From positions 1 to 37,607 of the forward strand of contig NZ_JACGCJ010000028.1 of assembly GCF_021030645.1 (NCBI RefSeq): 37,607 nt of DNA. The letters run 5' to 3'. This stretch comes from Agrilactobacillus fermenti. GTDB taxonomy: Bacteria; Bacillota; Bacilli; Lactobacillales; Lactobacillaceae. The notes below the pieces were generated by a model. It saw only the letters and a list, made by a program, of their open reading frames with translations, did no database searches and was not told where the DNA came from. The position numbers were made by a program, and so were the translations under genes. Shown piece by piece: positions 15,060-22,554 of the stretch; the stretch's first letter is position 1, and every line of letters starts with the position of its first letter.

Positions 15060-17141
15060 ATGATCAAACAACTAAATGGTTATCTTTCAGGATTCAATTT
15101 GCTAAAAATTTATTTTGAAGGGCAACAGATATTTATCTCAGAACGTTTTGGGTCAACAGCTAAATGGTCAAAAAAAAGACAGCCTAGTACTGAGGACTAT
15201 CAGCAAATATCTAAGTTTTTAAATAATGATGCTTTGAAAATTATAGATAATTGGCAGGCACAAGCATTATTCGTTGCAGCAGCTGATTTCAAAAAAACGG
15301 CCGATATTTCAACAACAACGCCTTGGGGTGGCCGTTATAGTCAAAAAGATGCGCATTACTGGTATGAGCGTCAGCACAAGTTTGCCCGGGATATGGTTAT
15401 TGTTAACAATGAATTGGTTGGCCTGCAAATAATTAGTGACGATAAAACAGTCGTCTTGATTGCCCCTGGGTTTGAAGATGAAACTGTTTTGCATCAATGG
15501 CGGGTTCAACACTTGTTCAACTTGGAACCTAAAGCAATTACGACAACCACGACGATGGTTCCGATGACAGATGGTATTGAATTAGCTACTGATATTATCC
15601 TGCCGCGGGAGGGGCACACCCCCAATGCTACAATTTTGATTCGGACACCTTATAATCGTGAAAATTATGTTGATAAATATGCAATTTTTGCGAAACATGG
15701 CTATTCAGTTGTTGTTCAAGATGTTCGTGGCCGTAATCAGTCCCAAGGTAACTGGCAACTGTTTCGTCACGAGACAGAAGATGGCAATGATACGCTCAAT
15801 TGGATCGCGGATCAGCCCTGGTCTAATGGTTCAATTGGGATGATTGGCGGTTCTTATTTAGGTTATGTTCAGTGGGCTGCTGCTGTGAACAATAACCCGC
15901 ATTTAAAAGCGATTGTCAGCCTGGTAACTGCAGGTGGGCCATTCACAGATGCTCTGCGAAAGGGAGGCTCATTGGTTTCGGCACTTTTGCCCCTGATGTT
16001 TGCCTGGAAAGATAAACATTTTGAGCCAACGCAAATGGTTCGTAAGGATTGGACAGCGTTGTTAGACCACCGACCGATCCAAGAAATACCACTACTTGCG
16101 CTGGGCAAAGAATTACCTTATCTTAATGAAATTTTAGCCCATGATCGTGATGATGGTTTCTATACACCAATGGATTGGTATGCTAAAAGGCAAGCTATTC
16201 ACGTCCCAGCTTTTATTCAATCGGGCTGGTTTGACGATGATGGCGTTGGCACGACCGAAGCAATTCGGGCAACAAATGATTATGAAAAAGGTCAACGACA
16301 AATTGTTTTAGGACCTTGGCTTCATGGCGGCAATGCCCAGTACGATTTAGGCGGCTATGTTTTAGGTCCAAATGCGTTACGGCCAGAAATGGATCTAAAA
16401 CATTTACAATGGTTTGACCATTTTCTAAAGGGATATGATAACGGCATTGAAGTACAGCCAACGGTTACTTACTATCGGCTGAATGCTGATCAATGGATCA
16501 GTCAAGAAGCGTTTAATTTAGACGAACATCAAGAAAAACTATATTTAGATGCAAAGAAGCAAACGTTGTTGCAGCAAGCACCTGATTCAGAATCAATAAA
16601 GTATAACTTTGATTCCAATGAACCAACGCCATATTTAGCCGATTTGTCTAGTAACGAGGCTGCATTTGTTGCTGATTATGCTGCTGTGGAAAAACGTCAA
16701 GATTTAGTTTGCTTCACGTCACCAGTTTTAAAACAGTCAAGAGCGATTGCCGGTGTATTTACTGTTGGCATTTATGCTGCAAGTTCAGCGGTGGATACCG
16801 ATTGGGTCGTGCGATTAACGGACGTTTATCCCGATGGCCGATCCATTGCGCTGGCCGATGGCGTACTCAACGGGCGCTTTCGAGCTAAGGATTGGGCACA
16901 TCCCGAGTATTTGGAACCAGAAAAGCGGTATTATTTTGAAATTGAAACGTCAAAAGTTGCTGCTTTAATTAAAGCCGGGCATGCCTTGCGATTAGAGATT
17001 GCCAGTGGTGCCAAAAATCTCTTATTTACGAATAGCAATACCAAAGCTGGTTTCAATGGCACTAAATCTCAAATTGCGCATCAGACGATCTACACGGGTA
17101 AAAACCAATTATCATTTGTTGCGGTACCTTGGGTCAATTAA
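15060..17141 (+). CDS. CocE/NonD-family serine hydrolase (PepX-like)
   Basis: A 693-residue alpha/beta hydrolase of the CocE/X-Pro dipeptidyl-peptidase (S15) class. The nucleophile elbow is GGSYLGYVQ (near residue 267), preceded by VVVQDVRGRNQSQG; the acid lies in QSGWFDDDG and the base His in LGPWLHGG. The C-terminal third has the jelly-roll typical of PepX_C proteins (TDWVVRLTDVYPDGRSIALADGV, LRLEIASG). The first roughly 165 residues lie before the hydrolase domain and match nothing I know. No signal peptide is present, so it should act in the cytosol. Translational coupling to the epimerase (6-base gap, GAAGAGG inside the epimerase end) suggests it cleaves or processes peptides for or after that enzyme. 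Esterase or amidase activity is equally possible. Confidence 0.8.
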   Translation: MIKQLNGYLSGFNLLKIYFEGQQIFISERFGSTAKWSKKRQPSTEDYQQISKFLNNDALKIIDNWQAQALFVAAADFKKTADISTTTPWGGRYSQKDAHYWYERQHKFARDMVIVNNELVGLQIISDDKTVVLIAPGFEDETVLHQWRVQHLFNLEPKAITTTTTMVPMTDGIELATDIILPREGHTPNATILIRTPYNRENYVDKYAIFAKHGYSVVVQDVRGRNQSQGNWQLFRHETEDGNDTLNWIADQPWSNGSIGMIGGSYLGYVQWAAAVNNNPHLKAIVSLVTAGGPFTDALRKGGSLVSALLPLMFAWKDKHFEPTQMVRKDWTALLDHRPIQEIPLLALGKELPYLNEILAHDRDDGFYTPMDWYAKRQAIHVPAFIQSGWFDDDGVGTTEAIRATNDYEKGQRQIVLGPWLHGGNAQYDLGGYVLGPNALRPEMDLKHLQWFDHFLKGYDNGIEVQPTVTYYRLNADQWISQEAFNLDEHQEKLYLDAKKQTLLQQAPDSESIKYNFDSNEPTPYLADLSSNEAAFVADYAAVEKRQDLVCFTSPVLKQSRAIAGVFTVGIYAASSAVDTDWVVRLTDVYPDGRSIALADGVLNGRFRAKDWAHPEYLEPEKRYYFEIETSKVAALIKAGHALRLEIASGAKNLLFTNSNTKAGFNGTKSQIAHQTIYTGKNQLSFVAVPWVN

Positions 17142-17159
17142 ATTTAAAGTAAAAGGGCC

Positions 17160-17190
17160 TTGCTAAGAAACGCGTTTCATACATTATACT
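17160..17190 (+). promoter_or_regulatory. Promoter with LacI-type operator
   Basis: GAAACGCGTTTC (17167-17178) is a perfect 12-base palindrome with the central CG typical of LacI/GalR operators. It sits between TTGCTA (17160-17165) and TATACT (17185-17190), where bound repressor would block initiation. It precedes the 90-aa gene and lacI-type regulator at 17221-18430, which points to autoregulation. Confidence 0.7.
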
Positions 17191-17220
17191 CAGTTTGTAA
17201 TCAAGAAAGGAGTCATTCTC

Positions 17221-17493
17221 ATGAATACTTACCTCATGATTCAAACTGAACAGGGCCCAGTCTATTGTTATGCTGATCTACAATTTGATACACAAAAGTT
17301 AACGTTAAAAGTAGATCAAGGTTTTCGAGCACGCCGTTACCAAGTTCCTTTATCTGAGATTCATCACATTGTCGTCGATGATTATCTAAGTGCCACTCGG
17401 GTTAGTTTTAATGATGCTCATGAAAATTTGTACGTTTTCTTCCAGAATGGCGATGCTGTGATAAACTATTTAAGAGAGAATCTTTATGTCTAG
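17221..17493 (+). CDS. Conserved-looking small protein of unknown function
   Basis: A 90-residue cytosolic protein starting at ATG 17221 behind AGAAAGGAG. It appears rich in beta strands (TYLMIQTEQGPVYCYADLQF, LTLKVDQG, IHHIVVDDYL, ENLYVFFQNGDAVI) with no membrane helix or signal peptide. I do not recognise the family; the strand pattern could be a small PH/GRAM-like or barrel fold. The LacI-type regulator starts 10 bases after its stop and both lie behind the palindromic operator at 17167, so the protein is probably made together with the repressor and repressed by it. It could be an accessory to the regulator. Confidence 0.7.
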   Translation: MNTYLMIQTEQGPVYCYADLQFDTQKLTLKVDQGFRARRYQVPLSEIHHIVVDDYLSATRVSFNDAHENLYVFFQNGDAVINYLRENLYV

Positions 17494-17503
17494 AGGTTAA
17501 ATT

Positions 17504-18430
17504 ATGGCGAACATTCGCGATATTGCCAAGGCGACGGGGTATTCTGTTTCAACAGTTTCACGCGTGCTTAATAACTATCCTTATGTTGATGAAGCCAAGC
17601 GTAAGCGTGTTTTACAAGTTATTAAAGAATTAAATTACGTGCCCAATCATGTGGCACGTAATTTGAGTTACGGTAAAACCAACAATATTGGCGTAATCAT
17701 TCCTTATACGAACCATCCATATTTTGATCAGTTATTGAGTGGCATTACAGAAATGGCTTTTGAACACCATTATAAGGTGACCCTACTGCCAACAAATTAT
17801 GACGCCAAAATAGAGCAGGCGTATCTAGAAGAATTTGCGGCAAAAAGCTTTGATGGGCTGATTATCACTTCTAGATCGAATTCGTTGCCCCATTTATTAA
17901 GTTTTAAAAAATACGGTTCATTAGTTTTTTGTGAAAAGTTACCACATCGTCAAGGCCCTTGTGTCTATATTGATCGAGAACATGCACTTGCTGAAGGCAT
18001 TCGTTACTTACAAGACCAAGGTGTGCAGCATTTGGGTGTCACGCTAGGTCGACACAGTCGAATCAGTTATACCTCGAAAGTCACAATTGAAGCAGTACAA
18101 CGATTCTATCCTAATTTTGACGTTGAGCAGGATATTTATTGGAACTGTTTAGACCCAATCATGGGTTACGATGCGGGCCAGTATTTCTATAAACATGGAT
18201 TTGATGGCATCCTGACGAATACCGATTTGGTTGCGGCTGGCGTTTTGAAGGCCTATCCGACACAGAAGCACCCTAAAATTGTTGGCCGTGATAATTTGAT
18301 TGTGAGTGATTTATTGCAAATTCCAACAATCGATAATCATTTGAAGCAATGTGGTGAACAGGCTTTTGAGTTGTTTTATCAAGAGAAGTCCGATCAGATT
18401 CGCATTCCATATAAGTTTATTTTGCGGTAA
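17504..18430 (+). CDS. LacI-family transcriptional regulator
   Basis: A 308-residue repressor. The N-terminal helix-turn-helix (IRDIAKATGYSVSTVSRVLN, residues 4-23) and hinge (YVPNHVARNLSYGKT) are typical of LacI/GalR, followed by the periplasmic-binding-protein-like effector domain (NNIGVIIPYTNHPYFDQLLSGI onward, with FDGLIITSR and the DGILTNTDLVAAGVL segment). It is shorter than most members at the C-terminus. It has its own AGAGG site and follows the 90-aa gene by 10 bases. The operator at 17167-17178 is the likely autoregulatory site. No sugar gene is directly attached; the effector and other targets are unknown. The CIRCE element of the next gene begins 10 bases after its stop, so no separate terminator is present. 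Confidence 0.9.
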   Translation: MANIRDIAKATGYSVSTVSRVLNNYPYVDEAKRKRVLQVIKELNYVPNHVARNLSYGKTNNIGVIIPYTNHPYFDQLLSGITEMAFEHHYKVTLLPTNYDAKIEQAYLEEFAAKSFDGLIITSRSNSLPHLLSFKKYGSLVFCEKLPHRQGPCVYIDREHALAEGIRYLQDQGVQHLGVTLGRHSRISYTSKVTIEAVQRFYPNFDVEQDIYWNCLDPIMGYDAGQYFYKHGFDGILTNTDLVAAGVLKAYPTQKHPKIVGRDNLIVSDLLQIPTIDNHLKQCGEQAFELFYQEKSDQIRIPYKFILR

Positions 18431-18439
18431 AAAATATTT

Positions 18440-18466
18440 TTAGCACTCGCTTAACACGAGTGCTAA
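18440..18466 (+). promoter_or_regulatory. CIRCE element (HrcA operator)
   Basis: TTAGCACTC (18440-18448), nine bases, GAGTGCTAA (18458-18466) is an exact CIRCE inverted repeat. In Firmicutes HrcA binds it and represses heat-shock genes; here it controls the small heat-shock gene at 18580. Confidence 0.97.
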
Positions 18467-18479
18467 TTTGTGCTACTAT
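18451..18479 (+). promoter_or_regulatory. hsp20 promoter overlapping CIRCE
   Basis: TTAACA (18451-18456), 17 bases, TACTAT (18474-18479). The -35 lies in the CIRCE spacer, so HrcA would exclude polymerase. Confidence 0.6.
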
Positions 18480-18496
18480 ATAGTTGTAAAGGGAAA

Positions 18497-18524
18497 GGAA
18501 CCAAGAGGTTAAAGCCTCAGTTCC
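18497..18524 (+). promoter_or_regulatory. Hairpin in the hsp20 5' leader
   Basis: GGAAC, CA, A, GAGG pair with CCTC, A, GTTCC around a TTAAAG loop in the roughly 95-base untranslated leader. It is followed by the small inverted repeat CAGTCATTGACTG. It may stabilise the transcript or sense heat; there is no direct evidence of either. Confidence 0.4.
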
Positions 18525-18579
18525 CAGTCATTGACTGCCTTTTAGCCAAGAAAAAATTTTTGAAAGGAAGTTTTGGACT

Positions 18580-19014
18580 ATGGCTAATGAAGTACAACGT
18601 CGTCGTAATTATGATTGGGGTTTGGATCCATTCTTTGATAATTTGCAACATCGTTTTCTTGATTCAATGTTCCCAGAGGATATGAATCAAAATTTGAAGA
18701 CAGATATTCAAGAAACGGATAAGAGCTATATTTGCGAAGTTGATTTACCTGGTGTTGAAAAGAATGATATCCATATGAATTATAATGATGGTATTTTGAA
18801 CATTAATGCCAAGAAACAATCTTTTGTAGATCATGATGATAAGAATGGTAATATGATGCTTTCCGAACGCAGTTATGGTGCTTTGAGTCGGAGTTATCGG
18901 TTGCCAAATGTTGATGCTAGCAAGATTAAAGCAGAATTCAATAACGGCGTTTTGAAAGTTACACTACCTAAATTGACGGAAATTCAAAATGGTAGCAATA
19001 TTGACATTCAGTAA
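18580..19014 (+). CDS. hsp20: Small heat-shock protein, Hsp20/alpha-crystallin family
   Basis: A 144-residue ATP-independent holdase chaperone that binds unfolding proteins in large oligomers. It has an N-terminal variable arm (WGLDPFFDNLQHRFLDSMF), the alpha-crystallin domain from about residue 38 (TDIQETDKSYICEVDLPGVEKNDI, and YGALSRSYRLPNVDASKIKAEFNNGVLKVTLPK, given in part), and a short tail. The A-x-x-x-NGVL-x-V-x-LPK signature is intact. The start is ATG 18580 behind GAAAGGAAG. A long leader carries CIRCE and a hairpin, so heat induction through HrcA is expected. It is monocistronic and ends at the hairpin 19067-19108. Confidence 0.96.
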   Translation: MANEVQRRRNYDWGLDPFFDNLQHRFLDSMFPEDMNQNLKTDIQETDKSYICEVDLPGVEKNDIHMNYNDGILNINAKKQSFVDHDDKNGNMMLSERSYGALSRSYRLPNVDASKIKAEFNNGVLKVTLPKLTEIQNGSNIDIQ

Positions 19015-19066
19015 TTAGTTCAAATCCAATAAATTGAAACTTTATTATAATTGATACCAATGATAT

Positions 19067-19113
19067 AAGGTATCGGAGCAAAATTAACGTTTTGTTTCCG
19101 ATGCCTTATTTAT
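19067..19113. terminator. Terminator between convergent hsp20 and usp
   Basis: AAGGtATCGGAgCAAAA pairs with TTTTGttTCCGATgCCTT (19067-19108) around TTAACG, followed by a T-rich stretch. The loop and inner stem resemble the repeat hairpin at 4733-4771. Confidence 0.75.
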
Positions 19114-19169
19114 TTTCTGATTCATGCTATTTTCTAAAGGTAGTGGTTGTACTTAATCTGGTAAAGTTA

Positions 19170-19598
19170 TCATTTTTCGATCAAAAGGACATTAGTTTTC
19201 GCATTTTCGGCAACATATCTGGCCGTTGCACCAACTAACAAACGGGCTAAGCGATTCGTGCCTGTTTTACCCATCACAATTAAATCGGGTTGTAGTTGCT
19301 TGACCATTTGATCGGTAATAACGCTGCGGGGATCGCCTTCTTTGAGGAAGGTTTGGTAGGTGATATTAGGGTAATTCCGCGCGATTTTTTCAGCAGTCTG
19401 TAATAGTTTTGTCCCAATTTCGTGTATATCAGGGGTTGAGACCTGATACGCAGAATCACTAGCCACATAAACATGCTTAGCAACCACGGTTAAAATAAAA
19501 ATTTTGGCGTGCAGCGTTTCGGCTAAATTACAGGCGTTTTTCAATGCCAGTAGAGAACGTTCGCTGCCATCAATGGGTACTAATATTTTTTGAAACAT
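19170..19598 (-). CDS. Universal stress protein, UspA family
   Basis: A 142-residue single-domain Usp. The first strand and loop KILVPIDGSERSLLAL and the C-terminal VMGKTGTNRLARLLVGATARYV show the ATP-binding pattern G-x2-G-x9-G-(S/T) of nucleotide-binding members, slightly varied (GATA). Such proteins are cytosolic dimers induced by stress and growth arrest. AAGGAGG precedes the ATG at 19598. It is monocistronic, convergent with the hsp20 gene, and shares its terminator; the pair makes a small stress locus. Confidence 0.9.
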   Translation of the reverse strand: MFQKILVPIDGSERSLLALKNACNLAETLHAKIFILTVVAKHVYVASDSAYQVSTPDIHEIGTKLLQTAEKIARNYPNITYQTFLKEGDPRSVITDQMVKQLQPDLIVMGKTGTNRLARLLVGATARYVAENAKTNVLLIEK

Positions 19599-19806
19599 AA
19601 CGGAACCTCCTTGATGTTTTTGAAAGCGGATTCTAATTAGATTATATCAGGGCTCAAGGCTGATTAAAAAATATTTTAAGGGTAAAGCCAAATACTTTTA
19701 AAAAAATAAAAGTTAATTTATAAAAAATGGTTCAAAAAATAGGTTTCAATCTGATATATTTGATTTTAATAAGCGGCGCCGTTTTCAGGTATGGTGGAGG
19801 AAGACT

Positions 19807-20208
19807 ATGAAATATAGACGTAAAGATCAATTGGATTCATTAGAGTTAAAGCATAACTATCATCAAATTGCAGAAGATACTTATGTATTTGAAGCATCAA
19901 ACCAGTGGAATAGCGCCATCAAAATCACTTTGGTTATTCATGATTTTCAAAAACAATTGGCAAGCATATCTGACAATGGCTGGACAATTAGCCTATTTGA
20001 TTGTCAATGTTTAAGCTATGTGCAAAAAAAATATTTTTTGAATCAATTAAGGGCCTATAATATTCAAATTGATGAGACTTTTGAGTTATATAAAGAAGTT
20101 CATTTTAAAGCTCTGGATGTTGAACTAGAGGCAATGTTTCGTATCATTCAGCGAATCAAGGCAATTTGTGCTTCTAATCCAGCTGAAACGGCTATTGATT
20201 TTGAATAA
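19807..20208 (+). CDS. Hypothetical cytosolic protein
   Basis: A 133-residue protein starting at ATG 19807 behind GGTGGAGGAAG. It is strongly charged and shows alternating strand and helix segments (YVFEASNQWNSAIKITLVIHDF, then ISLFDCQCLSYVQKKYFLNQL, then a C-terminal helix with LEAMFRIIQRIKAICASN). No signal peptide or membrane helix is present. I do not recognise it firmly; its pattern resembles short DUF1828-like proteins, but that is a guess. It is monocistronic and ends at the bidirectional terminator 20235-20285, facing the lipoate operon. Confidence 0.6.
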   Translation: MKYRRKDQLDSLELKHNYHQIAEDTYVFEASNQWNSAIKITLVIHDFQKQLASISDNGWTISLFDCQCLSYVQKKYFLNQLRAYNIQIDETFELYKEVHFKALDVELEAMFRIIQRIKAICASNPAETAIDFE

Positions 20209-20234
20209 TTGAGTGGCTTATTTTAAGCACAATA

Positions 20235-20285
20235 CAAAAAATACGAGTGTTTAGGACATATTCTCCTAAAACTCGTATTTTTTTA
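20235..20285. terminator. Bidirectional terminator between the hypothetical gene and lplA
   Basis: AAAAAATACGAGT-TTTAGGA pairs with TCCTAAA-ACTCGTATTTTTTT over about 20 base pairs with one bulge. A and T tracts at the two ends serve both convergent transcripts. Confidence 0.9.
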
Positions 20286-21272
20286 TTAAGCAAAAATAAC
20301 GCGGGTTAAATCTTCTGCAGTAATCCCTAAAATAGGTGTTTGCTGTAAAAATTCAGCTAATTTGGGCATGACTTCAGCGGGGATATACTTTGTACCTTGC
20401 AGTTTTGTATTCAAAGCAGCAGTATCGATATCACCAAAAAAGTCACCGCTGAGGTGTAAATTGGTGATTTGCCCATGATCTAGATCAATATTGAACTGAA
20501 CTAAACCACCACCTGGAAGGTAAGCTTTTTTGACGAACTGTGATTTGGGCGTTTTACCATAAATAAAATCTGAATCTGCGAAGGTATGTTTAGCTAGGGC
20601 AACGATTAGTTGTTGATCTTCAGCTGTTAGTTCATAAGTATCAACATGATTAAAGCACGCTAAAATTTGTTTCGTCAATTCAGCCATAAAAGTTTCATTC
20701 GTTAGATCAGGGCGCAATGTTTTTAAATTGATCGTTCGTTGTTTTACGGAAGCAATATGCTTGGATTGTAATTTTAAATGGTCCACATTTAGCGCCTGCA
20801 ACATTTGCATTTGATCGGTATCAAATAGCAAACTACCATGATGCAAAGTATAGCCGTCATGACGATATTGGGCACTGCCAGAGAATTTACGATGATTGAC
20901 GACCAGATCATTGCGGCTATTACGTTGTGCCGGAATCTGTATCTGTTGTAAGGCGGCAGCGACAGTTTTTAGATAAGTATCAAAAGTCATTTGGCTAGCA
21001 ATATCAGGTTGAATAAAAGTGAACTGACAGCCGCCGGTATCCGTGTAAATGGTGCCGCCACCAGAATAACGCCGTACAACATTAATTTTATGATCCTGAA
21101 TATAATTGAAATTCAATTCGCTAACGGCGTCTTGATATTTGCCTAACATAACCGTTGGCGTCGTGGACCACAACATGAAGACCGGTTGCTCAAAGCGTTT
21201 TTGTGTCAACAAGTAGTATTCCAAAGCAAAATTAAAATAAACGTCTTTAGAAATTACGGGTATATAGATCAT
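20286..21272 (-). CDS. lplA: Lipoate-protein ligase
   Basis: A 328-residue enzyme that activates lipoate (or octanoate) with ATP and attaches it to a lysine of lipoyl domains. The catalytic domain shows VVRRYSGGGTIYTD (near residues 66-79), NDLVV and KFSGSAQ (with the catalytic Lys), then HHGSLLFDTD. A C-terminal accessory domain follows from about residue 250 (YLPGGGLVQFNIDLDHGQITNLHLSGDFFG), as in LplA/LplJ and unlike LipM or LipL. Its ATG follows the lipA stop by 3 bases, and it is the last gene of the lipoyl-domain/lipA/lplA unit. The likely acceptor is the small lipoyl protein at 22180-22425. Confidence 0.93.
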   Translation of the reverse strand: MIYIPVISKDVYFNFALEYYLLTQKRFEQPVFMLWSTTPTVMLGKYQDAVSELNFNYIQDHKINVVRRYSGGGTIYTDTGGCQFTFIQPDIASQMTFDTYLKTVAAALQQIQIPAQRNSRNDLVVNHRKFSGSAQYRHDGYTLHHGSLLFDTDQMQMLQALNVDHLKLQSKHIASVKQRTINLKTLRPDLTNETFMAELTKQILACFNHVDTYELTAEDQQLIVALAKHTFADSDFIYGKTPKSQFVKKAYLPGGGLVQFNIDLDHGQITNLHLSGDFFGDIDTAALNTKLQGTKYIPAEVMPKLAEFLQQTPILGITAEDLTRVIFA

Positions 21273-21275
21273 TTG

Positions 21276-22169
21276 TCATTTACCATAAACGGCTTCTAGC
21301 TCTTCACGAGCTTTATAAGAACTACGGACCAATGGGGAACTGGCTACAAATTTGAAGCCTCTAGACATTGCCTCTTTATAGTATTGTTCGTAACGAGACA
21401 TTGGCACCCATTCACGTAATTGATAATGACGTTTGGATGGTTGAACATATTGACCAATTGTTAAGAAATCAACATCAATGGCGCGCAAATCATCCATTAA
21501 TTGATAAACTTCAGGATCGGTTTCACCTAACCCAAGCATGATACCAGTTTTAACGAACATATCTTTTGGTGCATGGGCTTTCACATAAGCCAATACTTTT
21601 AAAGAAGTGTCATAAGTTGCACGATAACGCACTTTTGGCGTTAAGCTGCGGATTGTTTCCATGTTGTGGTTGAAAACATCTGGTTTAGCCGCAATCACTC
21701 GATCTAAAAGTTCGGTTTTACCTTGAAAGTCAGGTGTCAAAACTTCAATTGTCGTCTCAGGATTGTATTTACGAATCTCATTGATTACCCGGACAAATTG
21801 ATCTGCACCTAAGTCTGGTAAATCATCACGGTCCACGCTTGTGACGACGACATGTTTTAAGTTCAATTTTTTAGTAGCCATGGCTACTCGTGTTGGTTCT
21901 AGGAGATCTACTGGTGCTGGACGGCCATGGGGTACGTCACAAAAACGACAAGCCCGCGTACAGTTAGGGCCTAGAATCATAAATGAAGCGGTACCGCTAC
22001 CAAAACATTCGCCTAAATTGGGACAATTGGCTTCGGCACAGACCGTATTTAGTTGCAAGCCATCTAATAAATGGGTCATTTTGTCAACTTTGCGTTGATC
22101 ATAAGTCACTTTCAGCCAAGTTGGCTTCGGGGTTTCTTGTTTAACTGTTTTTGTATGTAAATCTTTCAT
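21276..22169 (-). CDS. lipA: Lipoyl synthase (radical SAM)
   Basis: Inserts two sulfur atoms into protein-bound octanoate to make lipoate. All six cluster cysteines are present: C44, C49, C55 (CAEANCPNLGEC) for the auxiliary cluster that donates sulfur, and C70, C74, C77 (CTRACRFC) for the radical SAM cluster. The C-terminal RSSYKA carries the family's essential serine. ATG 22169 is chosen because AGGA lies 8 bases upstream and the previous gene ends 10 bases before it; an upstream in-frame start at 22208 would overlap that gene. The 297 residues are normal. LipA is not common in lactobacilli, which mostly scavenge lipoate. Confidence 0.95.
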   Translation of the reverse strand: MKDLHTKTVKQETPKPTWLKVTYDQRKVDKMTHLLDGLQLNTVCAEANCPNLGECFGSGTASFMILGPNCTRACRFCDVPHGRPAPVDLLEPTRVAMATKKLNLKHVVVTSVDRDDLPDLGADQFVRVINEIRKYNPETTIEVLTPDFQGKTELLDRVIAAKPDVFNHNMETIRSLTPKVRYRATYDTSLKVLAYVKAHAPKDMFVKTGIMLGLGETDPEVYQLMDDLRAIDVDFLTIGQYVQPSKRHYQLREWVPMSRYEQYYKEAMSRGFKFVASSPLVRSSYKAREELEAVYGK

Positions 22170-22179
22170 ATTATCAGTC

Positions 22180-22425
22180 CTATTCTTCGTTAACTTCGAT
22201 TGTAGCAACTAGGTCGCCAACTTTGGTAGCAGCGCCTTCGTCAACCAACTGGGCTTTCAAGATACCATCTTCTTGACTTTGAACTTCACTAATGACTTTA
22301 TCAGTTTCAACTTCGAAAAGAATGTCACCTTGTTTGACGGCATCGCCTGGCTGTTTTTGCCAAGTACCAAAGAAATATTCGTCAGATTTAGGGCTTAATT
22401 TGGGCATATGAACTTCTTTTAACAT
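22180..22425 (-). CDS. Free-standing lipoyl-domain carrier protein
   Basis: An 81-residue protein that is nothing but one biotin/lipoyl attachment domain. It has PKLSPKSDEYFFGTWQKQPGDAVKQGDILFEVE (in part), the modification site ETDK with Lys43, then the mirror half LKAQLVDEGAATKVGDLVATIEV. ETDK(V/A) is the site of 2-oxoacid dehydrogenase E2 domains, and the protein lacks the longer GcvH fold. It starts behind AGGAAGTG and is followed by lipA (10-base gap) and lplA, so it is presumably the substrate on which lipoate is built. No E1, E2 core, E3 or glycine cleavage gene is in the window. It could be a scaffold for lipoyl assembly and transfer, or the carrier of an unknown oxidoreductase. Confidence 0.9.
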   Translation of the reverse strand: MLKEVHMPKLSPKSDEYFFGTWQKQPGDAVKQGDILFEVETDKVISEVQSQEDGILKAQLVDEGAATKVGDLVATIEVNEE

Positions 22426-22456
22426 GAAGACACTTCCTAAACTTTAATTTAAACCT

Positions 22457-22465
22457 AATATATCA
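22457..22465 (-). promoter_or_regulatory. Extended -10 of the lipoyl-domain/lipA/lplA unit
   Basis: On the minus strand TGATATATT (22465-22457) is an extended -10 element, 32 bases before the ATG at 22425. There is no good -35 at normal spacing, so the promoter may be weak or depend on an activator. Confidence 0.45.
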
Positions 22466-22493
22466 CGCTTGAATTTAAAGAAAACCCTTGCAC

Positions 22494-22515
22494 AAAAAAA
22501 TAGGGAAAAACCCTA
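22494..22515 (-). terminator. Short terminator after iclR
   Basis: On the minus strand TAGGG, TTTTT, CCCTA (22515-22501) is followed by seven Ts (22500-22494). The 5-base stem is short, so read-through from iclR into the lipoyl genes is possible. Confidence 0.5.
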
Positions 22516-22554
22516 AATTTTAATTTCACTCAATTTAATTGTTGCCATGCTGTC

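Noticed and set aside
22180-22425. Glycine cleavage H protein (GcvH) as the identity of the lipoyl protein.
   Set aside because: It is only 81 residues with an ETDK site and lacks the longer N- and C-terminal parts of GcvH. A biotin carrier is also unlikely because the MKM biotin motif is absent.
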